A DNA stretch of 64,000 nucleotides from Hybos culiciformis. Lineage: Eukaryota; Arthropoda; Insecta; Diptera; Hybotidae. This document shows, piece after piece, positions 47,901-61,389 of the stretch. The notes beneath the pieces are model-generated. The model saw only the letters and a program-made list of their open reading frames with translations, did not search any database and had not been told where the DNA came from. Position 1 is the stretch's first letter. Each line of letters begins with the position of its first letter. Position numbers and translations under genes: made by a program. Where the stretch lies: contig CAXFZM010000064.1 of assembly GCA_964007475.1 (NCBI GenBank), positions 62,001-126,000 of the forward strand. Reading direction: 5' to 3'.

Positions 47901-50900
47901 TGTAAATCGGTTTTCTAGATCCGGAGAAATAAACGATAAGGTGAGCAAACCCCCTAACTTTAACACATAAAATGTTGACTTTGGGCTGGTTTTTTGTTCA
48001 TTACTCGGGCTCCAGACCTCGGAGAACCTCCGTTTTTGGCTTAAATTAAAGGTCTAGAAATTACGCTTCTTTCTGTGCAATTTTTATGAAAATCGGTTTT
48101 CTAGATCCGGAGAAATAAACGATAAGGTGAGCAAACCCCCTAACTTTAACACATAAAATGTTGACTTTGGGCTGGTTTTTTGTTCATTACGCGGGATCCA
48201 GACCTCGGAGAACCTTCGTTTTTGGCTTAAATTAAAGGTCTAGAAATTACGCTTCTTTCTGTGCAATTTTTATGAAAATCGGTTTTCTAGATCCGGAGAA
48301 ATAAACGATAAGGTGAGCAAACCCCCTAACTTTAACACATAAAATGTTGACTTTGGGCTGGTTTTTTGTTCATTACTCCGGCTCCAGACCTCGGAGAACC
48401 TCCGTTTTTGGCTTAAATTAAAGCTCTAGAAATTACGCTTCTTTCTGTGCAATTTTTATGTAAATCGGTTTTCTAGATCCGGAGAAATAAACGATAAGGT
48501 GAGCAAACCCCCTAACTTTAACACATAAAATGTTGACTTTGGGCTGGTTTTTTGTTCATTACTCGGGCTCCAGACCTCGGAGAACCTCCGTTTTTGGCTT
48601 AAATTAAAGGTCTACAAATTACGCTTCTTTCTGTGCAATTTTTATGAAAATCGGTTTTCTAGATCCGGAGAAATAAACGATAAGGTGAGCAAACCCCCTA
48701 ACTGTAACACATAAAATGTTGACTTTGGGCTGGTTTTTTGTTCATTACTCCGGCTCCAGACTTCGGCGGACCTCCATTTTTGGCTTAAATTAAAGGTCTA
48801 GAAATTACGCTTCTTTCTGTGCAATTTTTATGAAAATCGGTTTTCTAGATCCGGAGAAGTAAACGATAAGGTGAGCAAACCCCTTAACTTTAACACATAA
48901 AATGTTGACTTTGGGCTGGTTTTTTGTTCATTACTCCGGCTCTAGACCTCGGAGAACCTCCGTTTTTGGCTTAAATTAAAGGTCTAGAAATTACGCTTCT
49001 TTCTGTGCAATTTTTATGAAAATCGGTTTTCTAGATCCGGAGAAATAAACGATAAGGTGAGCAAACCCCCTAACTTTAACACATAAAATGTTGACTTTGG
49101 GCTGGTTTTTTGTTCATTACTCGGGCTCCAGACTTCGGAGAACCTTCGTTTTTGGCTTAAATTAAAGGTCTAGAAATTACGCTTCTTTCTGTGCAATTTT
49201 TATGAAAATCGGTTTTCTAGATCCGGAGAAATAAACGATAAGGTGAGCAAACCCCCTAACTTTAACACATAAAATGTTGACTTTGGGCTGGTTTTTTGTT
49301 CATTACTCCGGCTCCAGACTTCGGCGGACCTCCGTTTTTGGCTTAAATTAAAGGTCTAGAAATTACGCTTCTTTCTGTGCAATTTTTATGAAAATCGGTT
49401 TTCTAGATCCGGAGAAATAAACGATAAGGTGAGCAAACCCCCTAACTGTAACACATAAAATGTTGACTTTGGGCTGGTTTTTTGTTCATTACTCCGGCTC
49501 TAGACCTCGGAGAACCTCCGTTTTTGTCTTAAATTAAAGGTCTAGAAATTACGCTTCTTTCTGTGCAATTTTTATGAAAATCGGTTTTCTAGATCCGGAG
49601 AAATAAACGATAAGGTGAGCAAACCCCCTAACTTTAACACATAAAATGTTGACTTTGGGCTGGTTTTTTGTTCATTACTCCGGCTCCAGACCTCGGAGAA
49701 CCTCCGTTTTTGGCTTAAATTAAAGGTCTAGAAATTACGCTTCTTTCTGTGTAATTTTTATGTAAATCGGTTTTCTAGATCCGGAGAAATAAACGATAAG
49801 GTGAGCAAACCCCCTAACTTTAACACATAAAATGTTGATTTTGGGTTGGTTTTTTGTTCATTACTCCGGCTCCAGACTTCGGCGGACCTCCGTTTTTGGC
49901 TTAAATTAAAGGTCTAGAAATTACGCTTCTTTCTGTGCAATTTTTATGAAAATCGGTTTTCTAGATCCGGAGAAATAAACGATAAGGTGAGCAAACCCCC
50001 TAACTTTAACACATAAAATGTTGACTTTGGGCTGGTTTTTTGTTCATTACTCCGGCTCCAGACCTCGGAGAACCTCCGTTTTTGGCTTAAATTAAAGGTC
50101 TAGAAATTACGCTTCTTTCTGTGCAATTTTTATGAAAATCGGTTTTCTAGATCCGGAGAAATAAACGATAAGGTGAGCAAACCCCCTAACTTTAACACAT
50201 AAAATGTTGACTTTGGGCTGGTTTTTTGTTCATTACTCGGGCTCCAGACCTCGGAGTACCTCCGTTTTTGGCTTAAATTAAAGGTCTAGAAATTACGCTT
50301 CTTTCTGTGCAATTTTTATGAAAATCGGTTTTCTAGATCCGGAGAAATAAACGATAAGGTGAGCAAACCCCCTAACTGTAACACATAAAATGTTGACTTT
50401 GGGCTGGTTTTTTGTTCATTACTCCGGCTCCAGACTTCGGCGGACCTCCGTTTTTGGCTTAAATGAAAGGTCTAGAAATTACGCTTCTTTCTATGCAATT
50501 TTAATGAAAATCGGTTTTCTAGATCCGGAGAAATAAACGATAAGGTGAGCAAACCCCCTAACTTTAACACATAAAATGTTGACTTTGGGCTGGTTTTTTG
50601 TTCATTACTCGGGCTCCAGACCTCGGAGAACCTCCGTTTTTGGCTTAAATTAAAGGTCTACAAATTACGCTTCTTTCTGTGCAATTTTTATGAAAATCGG
50701 TTTTCTAGATCCGGAGAAATAAACGATAAGGTGAGCAAACCCCCTAACTTTAACACATAAAATGTTGACTTTGGGCTGGTTTTTTGTTCATTACTCCGGC
50801 TCCAGACTTCGGCGGACCTCCGTTTTTGGCTTAAATTAAAGGTCTAGAAATTACGCTTCTTTCTGTGCAATTTTTATGAAAATCGGTTTTCTAGATCCGG

Positions 50901-52528
50901 AGAAGTAAACGATAAGGTGAGCAAACCCCTTAACTTTAACACATAAAATGTTGACTTTGGGCTGGTTTTTTGTTCATTACTCCGGCTCTAGACCTCGGAG
51001 AACCTCCGTTTTTGGCTTAAATTAAAGGTCTAGAAATTACGCTTCTTTCTGTGCAATTTTTATGAAAATCGGTTTCCTAGATCCGGAGAAATAAACGATA
51101 AGGTGAGCAAACCCCCTAACTTTAACACATAAAATGTTGACTTTGGGCTGGTTTTTTGTTCATTACTCGGGCTCCAGACCTCGGAGAACCTCCGTTTTTG
51201 GCTTAAATTAAAGGTCTAGAAATTACGCTTCTTTCTGTGCAATTTTTATGAAAATCGGTTTTCTAGATCCGGAGAAATAAACGATAAGGTGAGCAAACCC
51301 CCTAACTTTAACACATAAAATGTTGACTTTGGGCTGGTTTTTTGTTCATTACGCGGGCTCCAGACCTCGGAGAACCTTCGTTTTTGGCTTAAATTAAAGG
51401 TCTAGAAATTACGCTTCTTTCTGTGCAATTTTTATGAAAATCGGTTTTCTAGATCCGGAGAAATAAACGATAAGGTGAGCAAACCCCCTAACTTTAACAC
51501 ATAAAATGTTGACTTTGGGCTGGTTTTTTGTTCATTACTCCGGCTCCAGACCTCGGAGAACCTCCGTTTTTGGCTTAAATTAAAGCTCTAGAAATTACGC
51601 TTCTTTCTGTGCAATTTTTATGTAAATCGGTTTTCTAGATCCGGAGAAATAAACGATAAGGTGAGCAAACCCCCTAACTTTAACACATAAAATGTTGACT
51701 TTGGGCTGGTTTTTTGTTCATTACTCGGGCTCCAGACCTCGGAGAACCTCCGTTTTTGGCTTAAATTAAAGGTCTACAAATTACGCTTCTTTCTGTGCAA
51801 TTTTTATGAAAATCGGTTTTCTAGATCCGGAGAAATAAACGATAAGGTGAGCAAACCCCCTAACTGTAACACATAAAATGTTGACTTTGGGCTGGTTTTT
51901 TGTTCATTACTCCGGCTCCAGACTTCGGCGGACCTCCGTTTTTGGCTTAAATTAAAGGTCTAGAAATTACGCTTCTTTCTGTGCAATTTTTATGAAAATC
52001 GGTTTTCTAGATCCGGAGAAGTAAACGATAAGGTGAGCAAACCCCTTAACTTTAACACATAAAATGTTGACTTTGGGCTGGTTTTTTGTTCATTACTCCG
52101 GCTCTAGACCTCGGAGAACCTCCGTTTTTGGCTTAAATTAAAGGTCTAGAAATTACGCTTCTTTCTGTGCAATTTTTATGAAAATCGGTTTTCTAGATCC
52201 GGAGAAATAAACGATAAGGTGAGCAAACCCCCTAACTTTAACACATAAAATGTTGACTTTGGGCTGGTTTTTTGTTCATTACTCGGGCTCCAGACCTCGG
52301 AGAACCTCCGTTTTTGGCTTAAATTAAAGGTCTAGAAATTACGCTTCTTTCTGTGCAATTTTTATGAAAATCGGTTTTCTAGATCCGGAGAAATAAACGA
52401 TAAGGTGAGCAAACCCCCTAACTTTAACACATAAAATGTTGACTTTGGGCTGGTTTTTTGTTCATTACTCCGGCTCCAGACTTCGGCGGACCTCCGTTTT
52501 TGGCTTAAATTAAAGGTCTAGAAATTAC
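44903..52528 (+). repeat. Shuffled mosaic of earlier modules (M243-M283)
   Basis: Modules are recognisable but mixed. A K, F, G-like, T152, F, LT, plain, plain, T25-gggttgg-F series (seen intact at 26222-27882 and 43043-44530 with its K unit just before) recurs without its first F at 45461-46948, and with one plain unit fewer at 48437-49924. Units with aaatgaaagg tails (G at 169) are followed by ctatgcaattttaatg starts at 44903, 47693 and 50483. Two adjacent units at 47135 and 47321 share a private accctctaac. A BamHI-type gggatcc is at about 48192. No indels were found in this 7.6 kb. Confidence 0.75.
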
Positions 52529-55132
52529 GCTTCTTTCTGTGCAATTTTTATGAAAATCGGTTTTCTAGATCCGGAGAAGTAAACGATAAGGTGAGCAAAC
52601 CCCTTAACTTTAACACATAAAATGTTGACTTTGGGCTGGTTTTTTGTTCATTACTCCGGCTCTAGACCTCGGAGAACCTCCGTTTTTGGCTTAAATTAAA
52701 GGTCTAGAAATGACGCTTCTTTCTGTGCAATTTTTATGAAAATCGGTTTTCTAGATCCGGAGAAATAAACGATAAGGTGAGCAAACCCCCTAACTTTAAC
52801 ACATAAAATGTTGACTTTGGGCTGGTTTTTTGTTCATTACTCCGGCTCCAGACCTCGGAGAACCTCCGTTTTTGGCTTAAATTAAAGGTCTAGAAATTAC
52901 GCTTCTTTCTGTGCAATTTTTATGAAAATCAGTTTTCTAGATCCGGAGAAATAAACGATAAGGTGAGCAAACCCCCTAACTTTAACACATAAAATGTTGA
53001 CTTTGGGCTGGTTTTTTGTTCATTACTCCGGCTCCAGACTTCGGCGGACCTCCGTTTTTGGCTTAAATGAAAGGTCTAGAAATTACGCTTCTTTCTATGC
53101 AATTTTAATGAAAATCGGTTTTCTAGATCCGGAGAAATAAACGATAAGGTGAGCAAACCCCCTAACTTTAACACATAAAATGTTGACTTTGGACTGGTTT
53201 TTTGTTCATTACTCCGGCTCTAGACCTTGGAGAACCTCCGTTTTTGGCTTAAATTAAAGGTCTAGAAATTACGCTTCTTTCTGTGCTATTTTTATGAAAA
53301 TCGGTTTTCTAGATCCGGAGAAATAAACGATAAGGTGAGCAAACCCCCTAACTTTAACACATAAAATGTTGACTTTGGGCTGGTTTTTTGTTCATTACTC
53401 CGGCTCCAGACTTCGGCGGACCTCCTTTTTTGGCTTAAACTAAAGGTCTAGAAATTACGCTTCTTTCTGTGCAATTTTTATGAAAATCGGTTTTCTAGAT
53501 CCGGAGAAGTAAACGATAAGGTGAGCAAACCCCTTAACTTTAACACATAAAATGTTGACTTTGGGCTGGTTTTTTGTTCATTACTCCGGCTCCAGACCTC
53601 GGAGAACCTCCGTTTTTGGCTTAAATTAAAGGTCTAGAAATTACGCTTCTTTCTGTGCAATTTTTATGAAAATCAGTTTTCTAGATCCGGAGAAATAAAC
53701 GATAAGGTGAGCAATCCCCCTAACTTTAACACATAAAATGTTGACTTTGGGCTGGTTTTTTGTTCATTACTCCGGCTCCAGACTTCGGCGGACCTCCTTT
53801 TTTGGCTTAAACTAAAGGTCTAGAAATTACGCTTCTTTCTGTGCAATTTTTATGAAAATCGGTTTTCTAGATCCGGAGAAGTAAACGATAAGGTGAGCAA
53901 ACCCCTTAACTTTAACACATAAAATGTTGACTTTGGGCTGGTTTTTTGTTCATTACTCCGGCTCCAGACCTCGGAGAACCTCCGTTTTTGGCTTAAATTA
54001 AAGGTCTAGAAATTACGCTTCTTTCTGTGCAATTTTTATGAAAATCAGTTTTCTAGATCCGGAGAAATAAACGATAAGGTGAGCAATCCCCCTAACTTTA
54101 ACACATAAAATGTTGACTTTGGGCTGGTTTTTTGTTCATTACTCCGGCTCCAGACTTCGGCGGACCTCCGTTTCTGGCTTAAATGAAAGGTCTAGAAATT
54201 ACGCTTCTTTCTATGCAATTTTAATGAAAATCGGTTTTCTAGATCCGGAGAAATAAACGATAAGGTGAGCAAACCCCTTAACTTTAACACATAAAATGTT
54301 GACTTTGGGCTGGTTTTTTGTTCATTACTCCGGCTCTAGACCTCGGAGAACCTCCGTTTTTGGCTTAAATTAAAGGTCTAGAAATGACGCTTCTTTCTGT
54401 GCAATTTTTATGAAAATCGGTTTTCTAGATCCGGAGAAATAAACGATAAGGTGAGCAAACCCCCTAACTTTAACACATAAAATGTTGACTTTGGGCTGGT
54501 TTTTTGTTCATTACTCCGGCTCCAGACCTCGGAGAACCTCCGTTTTTGGCTTAAATTAAAGGTCTAGAAATTACGCTTCTTTCTGTGCAATTTTTATGAA
54601 AATCAGTTGTCTAGATCCGGAGAAATAAACGATAAGGTGAGCAAACCCCCTAACTTTAACACATAAAATGTTGACTTTGGGCTGGTTTTTTGTTCATTAC
54701 TCCGGCTCCAGACTTCGGCGGACCTCCGTTTTTGGCTTAAATGAAAGGTCTAGAAATTACGCTTCTTTCTATGCAATTTTAATGAAAATCGGTTTTCTAG
54801 ATCCGGAGAAATAAACGATAAGGTGAGCAAACCCCCTAACTTTAACACATAAAATGTTGACTTTGGACTGGTTTTTTGTTCATTACTCCGGCTCTAGACC
54901 TTGGAGAACCTCCGTTTTTGGCTTAAATTAAAGGTCTAGAAATTACGCTTCTTTCTGTGCAATTTTTATGAAAATCGGTTTTCTAGATCCGGAGAAATAA
55001 ACGATAAGGTGAGCAAACCCCCTAACTTTAACACATAAAATGTTGACTTTGGGCTGGTTTTTTGTTCATTACTCCGGCTCCAGACTTCGGCGGACCTCCT
55101 TTTTTGGCTTAAACTAAAGGTCTAGAAATTAC
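52529..55132 (+). repeat. 9-monomer duplication with embedded dimer repeat (M284-M297)
   Basis: Five ordered units at 52529-53458 (ccccttaac with aaatgac tail; plain; atcag with F and aaatgaaagg; ctatgc-ttaatg with ggactgg and ctctagaccttgg; F with cctcctttttt and aaactaaag) are repeated at 54203-55132, an offset of nine monomers (1674 bp). Between them, a two-monomer unit (gaag/ccccttaac, then atcag plus gagcaatcccc) is tandemly repeated with a 372-bp period: cctccttt at 53421 and 53793, gcaatccc at 53711 and 54083. Confidence 0.85.
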
Positions 55133-56062
55133 GCTTCTTTCTGTGCAATTTTTATGAAAATCGGTTTTCTAGATCCGGAGAAACAAACGATAAGATGAGC
55201 AAACCCCCTAACTGTAACACATAAAATGTTGACTTTGGGCTGGTTTTTTGTTCATTACTCCGGCTCCAGACTTCGGCGGACCTCCGTTTTTGGCTTAAAT
55301 GAAAGGTCTAGAAATTACGCTTCTCTCTATGCAATTTTAATGAAAATCGGTTTTCTAGATCCGGAGAAATAAACGATAAGGTGAGCAAACCCCCTAACTT
55401 TAAAACATAAAATGTTGACTTTGGGCTGGTTTTTTGTTCATTACTCGGGCTCCAGACCTCGGAGAACCTCCGTTTTTGGCTTAAATTAAAGGTCTACAAA
55501 TTACGCTTCTTTCTGTGCAATTTTTATGAAAATCGGTTTTCTAGATCCGGAGAAATAAACGATAAGGTGAGCAAACCCCCTAACTTTAACACATAAAATG
55601 TTGACTTTGGACTGGTTTTTTGTTCATTACTCCGGCTCTAGACCTTGGAGAACCTCCGTTTTTGGCTTAAATTAAAGGTCTAGAAATTACGCTTCTTTCT
55701 GTGCAATTTTTATGAAAATCGGTTTTCTAGATCCGGAGAAATAAACGATAAGGTGAGCAAACCCCCTAACTTTAACACATAAAATGTTGACTTTGGGCTG
55801 GTTTTTTGTTCATTACTCCGGCTCCAGACTTCGGCGGACCTCCGTTTCTGGCTTAAATGAAAGGTCTAGAAATTACGCTTCTTTCTATGCAATTTTAATG
55901 AAAATCGGTTTTCTAGATCCGGAGAAATAAACGATAAGGTGAGCAAACCCCCTAACTTTAACACATAAAATGTTGACTTTGGGCAGGTTTTTTGTTCATT
56001 ACTCGGGCTCCAGACCTCGGAGAACCTCCGTTTTTGCCTTAAATTAAAGGTCTACAAATTAC

Positions 56063-58480
56063 GCTTCTTTCTGTGCAATTTTTATGAAAATCGGTTTTCT
56101 AGATCCGGAGAAATAAACGATAAGGTGAGCAAACCCCCTAACTTTAACACATAAAATGTTGACTTTGGGCTGGTTTTTTGTTCATTACTCCGGCTCCAGA
56201 CTTCGGCGGACCTCCGTTTTTGGCTTAAATTAAAGGTCTAGAAATTACGCTTCTTTCTGTGCAATTTTTATGAAAATCGGTTTTCTAGATCCGGAGAAGT
56301 AAACGATAAGGTGAGCAAACCCCTTAACTTTAACACATAAAATGTTGACTTTGGGCTGGTTTTTTGTTCAATACTCCGGCTCTAGACCTCGGAGAACCTC
56401 CGTTTTTGGCTTAAATTAAAGGTCTAGAAATTACGCTTATTTCTGTGCAATTTTTATGAAAATCGGTTTTCTAGATCCGGAGAAATAAACGATAAGGTGA
56501 GCAAACCCCCTAACTTTAACACATAAAATGTTGACTTTGGGCTGGTTTTTTGTTCATTACTCGGGCTCCAGACCTCGGAGAACCTTCGTTTTTGGCTTAA
56601 ATTAAAGGTCTAGAAATTACGCTTCTTTCTGTGCAATTTTTATGAAAATCGGTTTTCTAGATCCGGAGAAATAAACGATAAGGTGAGCAAACCCCCTAAC
56701 TTTAACACATAAAATGTTGACTTTGGGCTGGTTTTTTGTTCATTACTCCGGCTCCAGACCTCGGAGAACCTCCGTTTTTGGCTTAAATTAAAGCTCTAGA
56801 AATTACGCTTCTTTCTGTGCAATTTTTATGAAAATCGGTTTTCTAGATCCGGAGAAATAAACGATAAGGTGAGCAAACCCCCTAACTTTAACACATAAAA
56901 TGTTGACTTTGGGCTGGTTTTTTGTTCATTACTCCGGCTCCAGACCTCGGAGAACCTCCGTTTTTGGCTTAAATTAAAGCTCTAGAAATTACGCTTCTTT
57001 CTGTGCAATTTTTATGTAAATCGGTTTTCTAGATCCGGAGAAATAAACGATAAGGTGAGCAAACCCCCTAACTTTAACACATAAAATGTTGACTTTGGGC
57101 TGGTTTTTTGTTCATTACTCGGGCTCCAGACCTCGGAGAACCTCCGTTTTTGGCTTAAATTAAAGGTCTAGAAATTACGCTTCTTTCTGTGCAATTTTTA
57201 TGAAAATCGGTTTTCTAGATCCGGAGAAACAAACGATAAGATGAGCAAACCCCCTAACTGTAACACATAAAATGTTGACTTTGGGCTGGTTTTTTGTTCA
57301 TTACTCCGGCTCCAGACTTCGGCGGACCTCCGTTTTTGGCTTAAATGAAAGGTCTAGAAATTACGCTTCTCTCTATGCAATTTTAATGAAAATCGGTTTT
57401 CTAGATCCGGAGAAATAAACGATAAGGTGAGCAAACCCCCTAACTTTAAAACATAAAATGTTGACTTTGGGCTGGTTTTTTGTTCATTACTCGGGCTCCA
57501 GACCTCGGAGAACCTCCGTTTTTGGCTTAAATTAAAGGTCTACAAATTACGCTTCTTTCTGTGCAATTTTTATGAAAATCGGTTTTCTAGATCCGGAGAA
57601 ATAAACGATAAGGTGAGCAAACCCCCTAACTTTAACACATAAAATGTTGACTTTGGACTGGTTTTTTGTTCATTACTCCGGCTCTAGACCTTGGAGAACC
57701 TCCGTTTTTGGCTTAAATTAAAGGTCTACAAATTACGCTTCTTTCTGTGCAATTTTTATGAAAATCGGTTTTCTAGATCCGGAGAAATAAACGATAAGGT
57801 GAGCAAACCCCCTAACTTTAACACATAAAATGTTGACTTTGGACTGGTTTTTTGTTCATTACTCCGGCTCTAGACCTTGGAGAACCTCCGTTTTTGGCTT
57901 AAATTAAAGGTCTAGAAATTACGCTTCTTTCTGTGCAATTTTTATGAAAATCGGTTTTCTAGATCCGGAGAAATAAACGATAAGGTGAGCAAACCCCCTA
58001 ACTTTAACACATAAAATGTTGACTTTGGGCTGGTTTTTTGTTCATTACTCGGGCTCCAGACCTCGGAGAACCTCCGTTTTTGGCTTAAATTAAAGGTCTA
58101 GAAATTACGCTTCTTTCTGTGCAATTTTTATGAAAATCGGTTTTCTAGATCCGGAGAAACAAACGATAAGATGAGCAAACCCCCTAACTGTAACACATAA
58201 AATGTTGACTTTGGGCTGGTTTTTTGTTCATTACTCCGGCTCCAGACTTCGGCGGACCTCCGTTTTTGGCTTAAATGAAAGGTCTAGAAATTACGCTTCT
58301 CTCTATGCAATTTTAATGAAAATCGGTTTTCTAGATCCGGAGAAATAAACGATAAGGTGAGCAAACCCCCTAACTTTAAAACATAAAATGTTGACTTTGG
58401 GCTGGTTTTTTGTTCATTACTCGGGCTCCAGACCTCGGAGAACCTCCGTTTTTGGCTTAAATTAAAGGTCTACAAATTAC
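56063..58480 (+). repeat. 28-monomer-spaced duplication in the 5-mer HOR, copy 1
   Basis: Private markers ttcaatactcc (at 56367) and acgcttattt (about 56439), two consecutive B units, a T25-tcg unit, and then two 5-mer starts recur exactly 5208 bp (28 x 186) downstream, beginning near 61390. The left boundary lies inside a monomer: the unit at 61271 starts with ctctctatgc and ends as F, while the unit at 56063 is plain F. Confidence 0.85.
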
Positions 58481-61389
58481 GCTTCTTTCTGTGCAATTTT
58501 TATGAAAATCGGTTTTCTAGATCCGGAGAAATAAACGATAAGGTGAGCAAACCCCCTAACTTTAACACATAAAATGTTGACTTTGGACTGGTTTTTTGTT
58601 CATTACTCCGGCTCTAGACCTTGGAGAACCTCCGTTTTTGGCTTAAATTAAAGGTCTACAAATTACGCTTCTTTCTGTGCAATTTTTATGAAAATCGGTT
58701 TTCTAGATCCGGAGAAATAAACGATAAGGTGAGCAAACCCCCTAACTTTAACACATAAAATGTTGACTTTGGACTGGTTTTTTGTTCATTACTCCGGCTC
58801 TAGACCTTGGAGAACCTCCGTTTTTGGCTTAAATTAAAGGTCTAGAAATTACGCTTCTTTCTGTGCAATTTTTATGAAAATCGGTTTTCTAGATCCGGAG
58901 AAATAAACGATAAGGTGAGCAAACCCCCTAACTTTAACACATAAAATGTTGACTTTGGGCTGGTTTTTTGTTCATTACTCCGGCTCCAGACCTCGGAGAA
59001 CCTCCGTTTTTGGCTTAAATTAAAGCTCTAGAAATTACGCTTCTTTCTGTGCAATTTTTATGAAAATCGGTTTTCTAGATCCGGAGAAATAAACGATAAG
59101 GTGAGCAAACCCCCTAACTTTAACACATAAAATGTTGACTTTGGGCTGGTTTTTTGTTCATTACTCCGGCTCCAGACCTCGGAGAACCTCCGTTTTTGGC
59201 TTAAATTAAAGCTCTAGAAATTACGCTTCTTTCTGTGCAATTTTTATGTAAATCGGTTTTCTAGATCCGGAGAAATAAACGATAAGGTGAGCAAACCCCC
59301 TAACTTTAACACATAAAATGTTGACTTTGGGCTGGTTTTTTGTTCATTACTCGGGCTCCAGACCTCGGAGAACCTCCGTTTTTGGCTTAAATTAAAGGTC
59401 TAGAAATTACGCTTCTTTCTGTGCAATTTTTATGAAAATCGGTTTTCTAGATCCGGAGAAACAAACGATAAGATGAGCAAACCCCCTAACTGTAACACAT
59501 AAAATGTTGACTTTGGGCTGGTTTTTTGTTCATTACTCCGGCTCCAGACTTCGGCGGACCTCCGTTTTTGGCTTAAATGAAAGGTCTAGAAATTACGCTT
59601 CTCTCTATGCAATTTTAATGAAAATCGGTTTTCTAGATCCGGAGAAATAAACGATAAGGTGAGCAAACCCCCTAACTTTAAAACATAAAATGTTGACTTT
59701 GGGCTGGTTTTTTGTTCATTACTCGGGCTCCAGACCTCGGAGAACCTCCGTTTTTGGCTTAAATTAAAGGTCTACAAATTACGCTTCTTTCTGTGCAATT
59801 TTTATGAAAATCGGTTTTCTAGATCCGGAGAAATAAACGATAAGGTGAGCAAACCCCCTAACTTTAACACATAAAATGTTGACTTTGGACTGGTTTTTTG
59901 TTCATTACTCCGGCTCTAGACCTTGGAGAACCTCCGTTTTTGGCTTAAATTAAAGGTCTACAAATTACGCTTCTTTCTGTGCAATTTTTATGAAAATCGG
60001 TTTTCTAGATCCGGAGAAATAAACGATAAGGTGAGCAAACCCCCTAACTTTAACACATAAAATGTTGACTTTGGACTGGTTTTTTGTTCATTACTCCGGC
60101 TCTAGACCTTGGAGAACCTCCGTTTTTGGCTTAAATTAAAGGTCTAGAAATTACGCTTCTTTCTGTGCAATTTTTATGAAAATCGGTTTTCTAGATCCGG
60201 AGAAATAAACGATAAGGTGAGCAAACCCCCTAACTTTAACACATAAAATGTTGACTTTGGGCTGGTTTTTTGTTCATTACTCGGGCTCCAGACCTCGGAG
60301 AACCTCCGTTTTTGGCTTAAATTAAAGGTCTAGAAATTACGCTTCTTTCTGTGCAATTTTTATGAAAATCGGTTTTCTAGATCCGGAGAAACAAACGATA
60401 AGATGAGCAAACCCCCTAACTGTAACACATAAAATGTTGACTTTGGGCTGGTTTTTTGTTCATTACTCCGGCTCCAGACTTCGGCGGACCTCCGTTTTTG
60501 GCTTAAATGAAAGGTCTAGAAATTACGCTTCTCTCTATGCAATTTTAATGAAAATCGGTTTTCTAGATCCGGAGAAATAAACGATAAGGTGAGCAAACCC
60601 CCTAACTTTAACACATAAAATGTTGACTTTGGGCTGGTTTTTTGTTCATTACTCGGGCTCCAGACCTCGGAGAACCTCCGTTTTTGGCTTAAATTAAAGG
60701 TCTACAAATTACGCTTCTTTCTGTGCAATTTTTATGAAAATCGGTTTTCTAGATCCGGAGAAATAAACGATAAGGTGAGCAAACCCCCTAACTTTAACAC
60801 ATAAAATGTTGACTTTGGACTGGTTTTTTGTTCATTACTCCGGCTCTAGACCTTGGAGAACCTCCGTTTTTGGCTTAAATTAAAGGTCTAGAAATTACGC
60901 TTCTTTCTGTGCAATTTTTATGAAAATCGGTTTTCTAGATCCGGAGAAATAAACGATAAGGTGAGCAAACCCCCTAACTTTAACACATAAAATGTTGACT
61001 TTGGGCTGGTTTTTTGTTCATTACTCGGGCTCCAGACCTCGGAGAACCTCCGTTTTTGGCTTAAATTAAAGGTCTAGAAATTACGCTTCTTTCTGTGCAA
61101 TTTTTATGAAAATCGGTTTTCTAGATCCGGAGAAACAAACGATAAGATGAGCAAACCCCCTAACTGTAACACATAAAATGTTGACTTTGGGCTGGTTTTT
61201 TGTTCATTACTCCGGCTCCAGACTTCGGCGGACCTCCGTTTTTGGCTTAAATGAAAGGTCTAGAAATTACGCTTCTCTCTATGCAATTTTAATGAAAATC
61301 GGTTTTCTAGATCCGGAGAAATAAACGATAAGGTGAGCAAACCCCCTAACTTTAAAACATAAAATGTTGACTTTGGGCTGGTTTTTTGT

